A stretch of DNA of 64,000 bases. Origin: Toxoplasma gondii ME49. Its lineage: Eukaryota; Apicomplexa; Conoidasida; Eucoccidiorida; Sarcocystidae. Shown here piece after piece: positions 63,101 to 64,000 of this stretch. Where the stretch lies: the NCBI RefSeq assembly GCF_000006565.2, contig NC_031478.1, positions 2,029,874 to 2,093,873 of the forward strand, in the 5' to 3' direction. The notes beneath the pieces are model-generated. The model worked only from the letters and a program-made list of their open reading frames with translations. It did no database searches and was not told the DNA's origin. The position numbers and the translations under genes were made by a program. The number at the start of each line of letters is the position of its first letter. The stretch's first letter is position 1.

Positions 63101-64000
63101 TTACGACATGGTCTTGCAGCAGTCCGGAACGTGTACTCCGGACACACATCTGCTTTGTCTAACGATGTTCCCGGCGTTGTTTCACAACCTCGTTTCTTCC
63201 TCTCTCCCTCGCTCAACTCTTCGCGGAGCTCCGAGGGCCTCGTTTGTGTCTGGCTCCAGGCTGACTCGAGCTGGGACATCCCTGTCCTTGTACGGAGCAT
63301 CGGACACCTGGTCGGAGAATGAGCACGCCGACAACAGCAATGGTGACGCGAAGGAGGATGAGATTTTGCCTTGTCTGTCGACTGCGACTCCGCTGCCAGC
63401 CGAAGAAGATCGCTCTGCGGCTTCCTTTCCCAGAGCAGCCACATCGTTCCCCTGTTACGTGTCATCGGCCACTTCGCTGTCTACTGCCCTTTTGTCAGCG
63501 TCCTCTTTGCTGACAGCTCGGTCGGTGTTGCTCCAGTGCGTGCCTCGGTTTGTCTTCATTAATTCTCTAAATGTGGACTTGGAGATTCGGCAGGCTAATG
63601 TGAGCGTGCCTTTTGCCATGCTTTCTTACTTCCCTCCTGGATCTCACAGTTACGGGTTTCACGACCGCGGCAGCAAGGATTCCCCTTCAGCATTCGCTTT
63701 GAATCGAAGACGCGATTCCGCGATGTGGCCCGATAGGGGGGTTGGTGGGTCTTTCGGTATTCCAGGTGACGACGATGAAGTTGAACAAGAGATGTCCTTA
63801 TTCAACACCGTATTCATGACTCCCTCGTCCCCCATTCTCTTTTTGCCAAAGGGTGCTGCAGCAGTGTTTCATTTTCCGGATCCAACAATGCCGTACGCCG
63901 TCAATATTAGACTAGCGTCTCACACGTACTCCTCACCCCAAACGACCAGATTCCGTCGACCGCAGACACATAACCTGCACGTGCATCAGCCGGATATCTA
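36102..64000 (+). CDS. VPS13: Giant VPS13 (chorein-family bridge-like lipid transfer protein), partial, C-terminus beyond window
   Basis: The frame from the ATG at 36102 (ACAATGTTT) stays open to base 64000: about 9,299 codons with no intron. The N-terminal chorein region is split by inserts. MFVGQVRKYVDSALESVLSP starts it. After about 170 Ser/Arg-rich residues come DIVYTNIKLRRDLL (about 202) and VISSLRISIPPLLSL (about 227). After another insert comes the hallmark IRNIHIRYEHPGG (about 398-410). The middle contains beta-groove segments such as FSAKLDGLTISF (near 50,530) separated by long low-complexity tracts, plus a Gln-rich coiled coil (about residue 4090-4140). Repeats of the VPS13 adaptor-binding (VAB) type with their conserved Asn occur at residues about 7462 (LHNASGLPM), 7768 (LRNLTPFSL), 8253 (ICNHLPFPV) and 9154 (FINSLNVDL). 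VPS13 proteins move bulk lipid between organelles at contact sites. Yeast and human members are about 3,100-4,400 residues, so this one is more than twice that before its C-terminal ATG2-like and PH regions. I read codons directly through about 43.5 kb and at many later points including the last. Confidence 0.93.
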   Translation, partial: MFVGQVRKYVDSALESVLSPFVDSLDKAGSLARKPKRKGTCPSRDRDPASGGSGLPSRLRTTRDSDFVERKEEEKLGEVSSGEEGSETPRVWWARWRRKNENQNKNPRKSAADGSPLSSDGDPFPQSGVSTDARRRRTSDLTDDGVTNSGGRTSQYRGHRSSTDGASPNRKGTTQSSSDEGDPSSPSYDASPKCASVTGSGDIVYTNIKLRRDLLSSSGLPFVLSEGVISSLRISIPPLLSLAPLAVSVEGVLLLFTPLPGELWSPTEVRRRAQQHRRALIADLEEQIESQVRGSLRSRTVRSPTSHTSGLFGNSTSSHYLATERHLSGYGTLGSAADMSAVGGSNAVGAGTVGGVAGVTGGSPNRDRTKSTTGGGGVQAYIRNNIEQWLLGRIKVSIRNIHIRYEHPGGVSGAPFSCGIIIPFVLLNRGMPDASSAKVTHAAAAAAAKEKAEREAREQDFKNNRGNPAHVSEDPREREISESKRNQAVDGERYRQSSITARQAALVRGGPSSKMRGAVDLGDAVLGSSWRVEEEGQDSVSEGSGATGKKEPVRKILLCSIAMYWNSGDTRLISGKPKAVEQLFLLAAPMWSSSPVSAARAAAADAEAAATELAAGAAAGKGRDWLQGAQGVLLRTPPEPPLPVCTSIELGGTEGAGDRAKQEVVSAPLSHAALARTRQTSRGLEGCSWLLRLSFFEFAVVLQQSEKESPHSFDIRVNGHVDPVILHVNRDMLTDMRSLQMHMNGFSFFTKSVLVTPAFFRGLLDKQKNDSAGGLRLPGRIENVTSTAAGSVSREPTRGVLLQASRYSGNEWVPSACQRFDESAKDSERGAFLSAPPPDHRRSMATLPFSASSSRSIRARHRWRFAVTGVCWLRQLQKLGSSMQSLVSPPVLTILKQQRTYIELRCRYRCEVAKARAARANASLLSTVYGKPSRSESMQKELARELRKMEEDDLLYLPTELVLLWYRQAVLDPGLPPYDLFLLHRHSHAEGDEIETDSEEVQSQTAADTQAVTGEETAEAAAVKAQKSGRHEVTFAAEHLESNMPRSLPRSHILPNPPFGFGAIAHSLPPLSISPFTFSASMLPRRIRRMLRSLFPGDDWQTTPQGNRLPASRRLFQEFPRSSHPPHHMHYRFWSSPNRWVGFRSGVLNGRWTGEASGGSLVGRPPGSAVKECANTYLIGGGWRRDPRRSMIGSNADAQSDDGTSFAAHRGDASFTDPTGDNGPNGLSYQQHHPQVTGSAFSSRSAASIGSGEMVSHWGEQGIQMLRNPPPVLPASNTPYAVSVGSDDVALRHMGSLKTGDPGLLQQSSTLQGLSRWRLPQDVVRGFLPAYEDTTRYPWEEGQQTWQKQQTQLHQAAMLELQSSTPGGTALEHNPEPRNAVGRYPPTLGPDTSSSERYCRGLKPSQPRTGALASTCSQAMSRVTGTHVRGCRGAVAHGVAGTAVPKSYQRSVGVSVALSFSAVGVRLHRIEEQNLRRRSQWRLIDYSLGDESAGRRSCGAPSVEVEVHRQRTAKLSTYRTHDPRETTRRWEVVPEEARRTGVLLSHQRTIVPRTSSRSPRARGLSAREDRHRFHDAPGCASGWAGGAGAAPLRFLQTPREGRRRPVRSPCRLTSEAHDSHARAFLPHAEDRPWAKDIDLVFYDLAFRWELLGPYIDREGEDMTYYGALCAGTGLGTGSRGTTPVRPGCVGSAGRLRGGQLAVDWPSSECDQVLTPAVRDSGRIVVWELSVANGFLGPAEPTWNHTIPLDAAFFGLLPPPCSIHLLHKIYSEALSGFVPDFSPGQRCSTTASRRPDGGVSDVTEGPARTPLRRVQTGVHGQSTTGAGRRGSSPSREVLTGVARTDTSGPGVQFLTSVSQNANQSTWGESDSNDGQSSSPSQTRLRHVQQNLVATKLSRSKSNVHNLQPRDRYVFPSKFVGSRVALPGVGAPFSLRRSGTLAPSRLHQPNTGVEPCSGKSSSSQPPDATSTDGQTSDHRTPVSNHPSPRHRRDTREGIRSSYTSSQASSPRLESGGSADLDGDSVSWKGAVEGRDLLAVRSELEESLTSVSSVLMHCSCSPSTFVCELAMPTVILSPALLRLTACISSIFDSPSHPSAKLKLSDQRQGTMQGRIHHHSALVISTTSGKHLQRENSFPAVMEIDPALFLPLEPPLYIPVYPPPSSSPALAACLMAADTAAEKEQEQEAVAPAMAAFGATESTATNEADPFASNAQREPQDRSSGGGLPLNARAPVLSSLSGACREMFRTVFDRPGRGVRGRGSKRETSRDGHQKADGTDSKAFLAEGTVQQDYHGNSGTHDSDSEILHARVHGNISRNSLQSHASRGAGRLAIDGLKETAAAAAARASTIVDAAANGVIAAISRASATANVLLVQTKAAAHTRHSAFSNSRRCKRVSALLTLKHLSLQHRHGVADSVPRHSRTLQVQLSNLLVLLPAAVAGMPKAIQRARRKENVIEALAATPEVPLRPSEEVASKRLPTEGNSIACDRSGDDVHIVSSLSPETTLAVAVSPALPLMAPPSTSAPSILVSCHKVALVSTPQTPSSPDVKAAAVEGLQVTVAPQLLQLLQILREHTTPFDRNGAEFQETPANGPSQSFDPGVPTEALLRDHCGGVMGRRGRIARMERPPMPRSGDPFAPSDEASHRVRDQDRPGRSATGSREGKFETLRTRWPRSGRGACYLVLSCPGVAAEMTSRPPNTEFSRADGIDREVTIRVGADIDTLFLSENLQHPHQADLQQVHNIRSGSASPASLLLFPGTDTSRFSSRPFLLLPLPPIPVCCVDAHSLHLLLRITATWNATLRLAELQSNLVFVPFYIRPAPLQLWASPMLVPESPWWAPTRSRSTSGQRETLTVSSPTPSSSGFDTRDRLLPDGFFQSPASVKSATSVPASPRRARPLQPSAIVSGPSAAPACFPSHRHELNASGAMSLRRDSAEPNVGRTDVGPASSTHTPISLFLDISEWSMCCASGWYVFRGCHAGAECCESQKPAEGEDRGVSYADHESSATDNRGPLGSFSPRSEERWEPSYFSRNTIPRRLRTREGTVADQEPAPPCESFGGSSHGNQDGRCFPRQVFWCEWRCHPRHCRGTIYHPCGLDESAAGTICCRFRPVQCPLTLWIYRHPDDLVPLVVCHPLAVRADKCWSTRCVLARGGSGVCSSGGNSLPSLRVSFLATGPAPVDFVVKSERRSRLHRKRSVDSDRMVGHSDRLMSPNKTHPNHEGPGSKRNVSSQSATQRLETMASVHPTRFLTTLDRGLAAPSTSVVDGCTHFRSSNEGNISPGQRGFTFWTWSFDVPDDQEWRWVEKRCCLRRCQGPQKSFRRCTGCCSSAAHIMDVSRIASSMADGNAVSSETAFESKQTTDVRDQSGVSLRDEHEPRMASSLGTRCEYPCRRLSTLSISSLTYEAAPSGACNISGVSRRTISEHSPATHMDTWSAAAVKNDPLSLTQPGLIESNLFPSSSEVASSIGYGAGAGGCSASDPTCLKARSPRVSVSSATGNALGRDSIGSAGGLTAPVDNSKYERENRSHDDALQGALARITCVLRGALVKLLIDRLAVQLLPPSAPLIALANVCAHENPGGVFGSHEKSGFTCTARQHAAGPSRNRGLGDYQRLPSRRLLMQLQEQQELWHQQQLQRGSLVLSVVGVAVSATVSPLLTPPASFDFLLRSVVAENAHVIPESRRRILLRPSLQTLSLCSGSPADCRGGEMDPRRTAESRFSADTTSGPVIAPGSIPTILSAGIGDDTEVESRRARRAQNYFIRGGIQSNRARLSLSKVDVFLAPQTIQEVCGAVAPLVGVLATAAAFSRSLQAVLQETNAPLRRQPKFKAGTDDGGSEGRAQLHEGSRKKQPQWFVEVQSKGVVISLLQCYTNTSLCIVDIGDCAYTGSTSHRFHLSSINVVSGGLGRPIFEAHNQREASDHGKGNEKYAPSSGNVSSGGRTGAGASLCEMPGGQAPAEAAAADFTHATTREQCYGGVVGSLRDSGRSPDSLGHQRARYASDRGIMQENRFGDGCVDGAPLARGNKALGTRILPWLEVIYSPQAERTATVQERLQQQGYLASAVSSVSLYVADSSCFVRIPELILISHFVSDCRTAVQEVLERLRRVARHQQMQLQQIQQARLESLRQKMHMDELQRQAMLSQHRLRHQQGVPSVFLRTEGITPVGGTQNSRMNHGFLCTPEKDDGARKPRRDLRAELPECNQSGAQHPFDGAHGILESAKERKRPTSRGDLRVLPALFLIRVKVSFPTLFVAADKPEKPPPVVVSLGLLQVSTHLHAQVTLPPPAFDMRAAVAEVSEKVSKGSTVVPVTSAEMNSSPAASTGQRRVSADSGLRQKVESSGSYARELPDECRTEAVAGESRVDFLVAGSTPPGSCTDTAARYEEWNLPVAGSFSVPACEFQITYENAQIYLSGPSGALFTEMNKRNESTGRPSLDNRVSVGECFTLNAEVWKTLRTGCSMYAAGNARDRGVPARREIEPVKNLKWAASQGEFRLSGTGGLPYGSTGHFEWQTHCCKSPLWQERAKLFLRSQKCDLCVCVRCSYIHLRVAPQLVAALHANAQMDVGCAPQLPLLQAVVASDDSEPGAGETEDDFAGGILRGRRRDSRRTERHRYVDSKAPESRMATLSTGRGEGVSPGMNGTDAARSAASVGGEGTDADALTRGVALGVQGLGECETMAGQVWDGNGSVSGRLGGHNVEDGTDERKSRDSLKLDVGIQQDGGTPGNNFEDSSEVENLGEPDYDRHSSDGDGSETESEEDFFLEASTDDEVNMAVEDQLLALVNDASKVCKDGALGDASSGLLQKHLSLNWHFPARRLSLLFSAKLDGLTISFCDAQAKVTLVHVNAKNVHMWDVGTINTRVLTIESISITESISSSDRTPSSVLSFSKHNSPQASPCTTTTSSPSGAGTVDGPSSEARPSRDCTSRSQTNGNAVLPGGEGTNGKTPAYSSEICLCRIPLMLVPSLATSFLRTADDRHLRDDSADDSSGLSWKSDFGLGQTDRVDLSTYPETGDAAASLFPTAACVLVGNPSIVVAPALLSALHFCLTFPVYTFGSENGCQHRTGLGAQRSCIPFSHPLECAFMPSSTIDAAVGGGAVRFARRQEYDIYAAIHSQALPQGLESRSSLKRFETMTSVSGGAMSAEVEHLAEPANKSNGANVAEVEPARRNTRSAWREMLLDSVGNHGRHHVPDRGSGPSGGESGSEYSKGPRDLACRSHYVNGMMGIRARDRVDLRGNSQCRFCMNGRGKRLQAAFLPEGHSRPGRRLTAASSMEPIRPPHMVNMVPDLAIPAHSSRNNASPAAGGPASSGPESVVLPASFESSTPARRHITGRRPRRSSRVALGTRGFVCSRNDYPSSPVDANTLGSWTFDNSEAFPGSVEVSDDCEDLYVPHPRARRSGFGYTSRGRDSCRSLHRTWGRDPSACNGSIDFVDSLTQLASGFRVPSRLSTVRDRMLAEDPEVTAYPDSTAVGNEGRTAPQKSGAGVTSYDAALFLHPCLAAVQQINILSSWLAGEFRRQQIHKLESTAARAISARRAQRQIQKQRRGQKRADVGRVSVYPRVDVDSQLEFGRHRAEHHLEGDGEMEKDEHEQTTMDETMQKSESLSKSGDSAVHREEEGVPPHQTPNPALTSFDRNQPLCLPERHFDHKDNLTSEQERQFAYLSHLIRLLGLGFVRTGQVEGAGIARQRAAVTLSAEYVHFSVEELRVELKAMPASFILMTSVELTRSSHLLHFGLTATDRYVDLGRQQPRGTLERHARGEGLNADVHWPDLVQEEVSEGADPYSQGEFLGNASEAQSQRRIKDTQSDPAIASVSEPGQNARRQVLLSVGRPTESREATFRPGQKKWAATQIRQEAEAGIREGNASSETPWSRARFDPDVECLASTPALQIRVSDTSWADGSRAPCLELPSRSGGQRMPRSPISATADIAKGVGGGDRAASRRVMELSSDSGIRPVSGQHAHQGQTPCPLCQFEEISNEKVAAGCPDGWYGSTDNIHLDLSAEEWEQDIIDVEAGAAEMRATVFSSDAVSCVLSNFSITVHKDVSLSRLNAQISGASSAFAVASACNATPLAIIPAAPDGNGSSEVLPTYCHSILPSLRTSFSYHFGSPPFQFLSNCIWNYRRSSANKVPFTGGALLGRPPGESPEPLHDKCDILSAIASCGRQRMPAGRGTVSQVGRVTQPDDEQSNDRLKRASTTAEHSTNKMARPCATSRLNVPLFLMLPTTMLLSPDTLGETAASWLFPVYEDIPLQAVSEECADAVTVEHRRRVRHGEHPSETLPSKSTRLAPLSPLSPPIHNVVVSFSPIELRIRTWDIERLQRAVSLMFADKQRQKLQVLSAFERNQRRQQVSHLGDLRSSVVNTSLTSDSVAFQDSQNLARMSTSEQPLPRRSDDAAVHGPGACSSEAPTWKQQPDSRLINEPTHFYRKPGCTNKNAVLDEHGAVTPVVSPAQERYPNRRAFWCIGEDEAYFHHSPLTDPIRRGGSSQYQTDAQAMESPLALPEGYPNIVAWQGSWIGEDSTSLSNDVSASGPVAMNLHAASPAVAPTSSLASPLLGLCGFAGAPTQLLFNLPYFSCTILYDVFEGDLETNRSLPICRISERSLPGSGSKNVRMTPDSQTNTVGVLSESSLGRYGAGKRSQLRSVQQSRRPARKRCQAHAGVQQDSSSCCTHWVCVGEPRTHGAHPLMRITIKHIRAAGTNTLLRSDYTPSVVESSSAATLLIPEHFRRSGADARLAHRHAPECRRTVETSGHVSTRDDTKEDLSGARHLLMLLEKQLVQQKEDLMKRGAEAEIMKLGLLSDNLLVNGEAVVKVEAYVMARRSLVRNSMVTASPEPAQTGLLRNPSQKKSRPVTSNPGSETGDSSRRAGFECGLQAQRQHDKVCLPNGNVSARWTREEGSPVSEAALGVLTTVRSERSARERKEDAKQRIAVGKRVTADLPRTRQPGTSAWLLKVAGAYGRTGTDKGGETTPVNSEPFSEINSCFVAAERCQGELESAQRCSSQQTSSAGRENSLPVMRDIYAPIAEPHVEVEEIWEPIVDAFVGSFRASLRADSADIVFTVSDRPLSQKSFSLVGLTPRLAPHSMSPSSAVAADSFRAKARLAGTASSNMEKRTATELKCDGTVASRGMQDASFMRGFLQSSSSLSASVCERSPDLNKQGTVRVAFASWHLQTVIHLLTHLRLEWSKAAEESNRENTAFWAHAAAEWLLRSQWAHDDQAIDEDPAAERVSCHAEVCTRWPVVGDLLYPRSVTNRGEEWFSLVGHDEGPHSGCLPKNASLISVDSRGNQIMHLQPGERASACRVSSVTSTTLPASGSLSSVGQRNVASKKVPRDELLKRMGLTRETSASVWGAGSPEASDSLQHASNVYNPAYEGMRSKGTAVSSREQDVIPRRQDCLALPRSPPNRFMLGDGRYLSEDSPRVIPYCYLPCVTVMDIKQAKGQHSGSAGEYCLSSCDNNPGIYRLRDFAVFLHNASGLPMLISIEPSPGLLTVDTFQTKRIASASSPRHSFADPPNERVESRTDSKRSRSVRLLAPDQVVALDASFFYGDPQTRSDHRSCLLHFVAVNHMEPEVTTSGHAHPVSAARTATLRRRGPLPTVQKMRERSSNDGLKRLLRRRNRLWLHYVKTKGGRWRCAFPPRLRVASNRQRCASNSRGDRSTRCHSLVRAALATPEVWMCVELPVVPSAAVIRLPVVQGLHAPLNESPSVHTGGMGQMNTPATVDPYYEDTLKGGDASDIHLSVCCIQHLLLARAVVNGGATSPDEQQQLITIGAPLTLRNLTPFSLACQLGVVMPQLNASSKGQVTGEGRDRKRFSRSVDSCGYLEKDRATTGGTAATTVHEQPPQEARDNDSAALQCFDDDEVNLILPTTEQGSHSHPPTFEKTEHVQACGQAGFAGPEDRQRTAPLVMPAMPRRSEAASATHVVPSLTRVLKRSRRNQTLRQSASARVGKRIFLREFVCPPRGGAYSLSAMALETGDNDCFHDASLAQGMKSSTATPRAPAGVEQTPCPSRCGTEHVRSIGKIVYIRPLRPLIFDASTMLSLRVQLRQTGGCHSGSFSGPGNLWKHEWQRQMLKLSNRVSWSGRREDEGSHVWASGISFQPAGMPGVFGSIITLREETKKRPSLKELRQLSTVSQWKAASLRLRRSSSNTSSYCIGDSGRVFLLAFYSCTMWKPAAVTIKNSDSERRIDTPWLLPPFTACCCGPSRDLALGHNEKQRDKVAPGSSSFMRLEDLFDDCDAKDRELQERCQRSTWVVKVPLRICNHLPFPVTLHLKDATAPTNTQRVECHSDATSKCTDAGSKKESSALPLKPSGTNCRDPRHARQPSSSACMAPSAAFGNQSHPDEFRPLDEMADRKHGMVTRVQAAAAAAGRGSCEVIVPSLQQRLCCGVHGAEVLLASMKLPQSSWSEFYRVWGVTSPVGQKNFEVAHGPKDNIWCTDDGHAKGASAMASSEVGDGATPSYGSSGGAHRGNQRAGGRIGMAYSKSPIHEVQVIRVADLHKRKIFEVRVTVIYSPFDPMLPPHFPGVAAALTMIISAPVWLSQRCIQAPLSFVPLAPPREAATSWERASDLARGLCTAPQFSETESIADECCLASASGYAECEVDTPLAMYNAGRFLTQGSQPRHRQSRSRLLCSIGVPRRTKYGITESVSGRRKWRRSVVHGIKCSNGAPAIGRALPLPRWTYVKPVSGGVAFRNPSNNRSGHEDAPLPAHGHRVRRSPTSSRRNINVGDSNCIIDESRRSTISELTDGTIAASLAGVGASPLLCASASLEVGCCFLRRLEQAAWDDHEHGQGLSQWGSTLGGWGSRNGGRHQHRYPSQGRTTRSACSNAATSERNEEMDGMASTVCGFHGPGLLAFRACRGRENSKAHTTSDSWEGQRSESSCHATNSSRQGREQLLLPGMCWPPGCGVQSAESAFDTVQWCRRRLAATTAMNQFILSAGVLDIRVLLDSGSLLSYFSVLHRRDTKQEGTISTEQADGGSSCLDPHCSAFLPSTISPPHAALPLRVGCYDMVLQQSGTCTPDTHLLCLTMFPALFHNLVSSSLPRSTLRGAPRASFVSGSRLTRAGTSLSLYGASDTWSENEHADNSNGDAKEDEILPCLSTATPLPAEEDRSAASFPRAATSFPCYVSSATSLSTALLSASSLLTARSVLLQCVPRFVFINSLNVDLEIRQANVSVPFAMLSYFPPGSHSYGFHDRGSKDSPSAFALNRRRDSAMWPDRGVGGSFGIPGDDDEVEQEMSLFNTVFMTPSSPILFLPKGAAAVFHFPDPTMPYAVNIRLASHTYSSPQTTRFRRPQTHNLHVHQPDI
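48360..48530 (+). other. Gln-rich coiled-coil segment inside VPS13
   Basis: Within the VPS13 frame, residues about 4088-4143 form a long helix-favouring run (LERLRRVARHQQMQLQQ, then ARLESLRQKMHMDELQRQA) with a heptad-like spacing of Leu/Met and almost no Pro or Gly. Canonical VPS13 rods are beta structure, so this is probably an inserted coiled coil that projects from the rod, perhaps for oligomerisation or adaptor binding. That role is inference. Confidence 0.6.
58440..63660 (+). other. VPS13 adaptor-binding (VAB) repeat region
   Basis: Inside the VPS13 frame, short motifs with a strand, an Asn, and then a second hydrophobic strand recur. The Asn codons are at 58485, 59403, 60858 and 63561. 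A further repeat near 61660 reads IISAPVWLSQRCIQAPLSF with Ser where Asn is expected. The conserved Asn is typical of VAB repeats, which in yeast bind Pro-x-Pro motifs of organelle adaptors. Spacing here is about 306, 485 and 901 residues, against about 100 in yeast, so the repeats are separated by large inserts or some were missed. Confidence 0.65.

Overview
This is nuclear DNA of a cyst-forming coccidian apicomplexan, most likely Toxoplasma gondii or a close relative (Hammondia, Neospora). Four things point there. A nuclear SufC ABC-ATPase carries an N-terminal extension like an apicoplast leader. Two short mitochondrial cox1 fragments (NUMTs) sit in intergenic DNA. Genes with short GT-AG introns alternate with very long intron-free exons. 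The coding sequence is GC-balanced and rich in Ser, Arg and Ala, with low-complexity inserts. No bacterial operons, CRISPR arrays or insertion sequences are visible. The species call is inference, because no marker gene is complete enough to settle it by eye.

Layout, left to right: (1) the last three exons of a + strand gene of unknown function (1-1255); (2) intergenic DNA with NUMT copy 1 (2333-2419); (3) SufC on the minus strand, four exons (5756-2793); (4) a gene-poor stretch, then the 3' exons of a + strand gene ending in a C-terminal membrane segment (7708-8500); (5) a nucleoredoxin/tryparedoxin-like gene, + strand, four exons with a 13-nt first coding exon (8813-10718); (6) intergenic DNA with NUMT copy 2 (11283-11383) and unresolved minus-strand exon candidates (about 11.5-12.3 kb); (7) a single-pass membrane protein, minus strand, three exons (16073-13650); (8) a long disordered protein, minus strand, at least three exons (25482-19314); (9) a complete plant-type (RLCK/IRAK-like, TKL group) protein kinase, minus strand, eight exons (29840-26163); (10) about 6.3 kb without a recognisable gene; (11) from 36102 to the right edge, one uninterrupted + strand open frame of about 9,300 codons encoding a giant VPS13 (chorein-family bridge-like lipid transfer protein), still open at base 64000.

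The genes do not form an operon and no shared pathway is evident. Functions that can be proposed from sequence are apicoplast Fe-S cluster assembly (SufC), thiol redox chemistry or a redox-dead derivative (nucleoredoxin-like), Ser/Thr signalling (kinase) and bulk lipid transfer at membrane contact sites (VPS13). Exon boundaries were placed by hand from splice consensus, reading phase and protein plausibility. For SufC, the kinase, the nucleoredoxin-like gene and the membrane protein every junction keeps phase and the total coding length is divisible by three.
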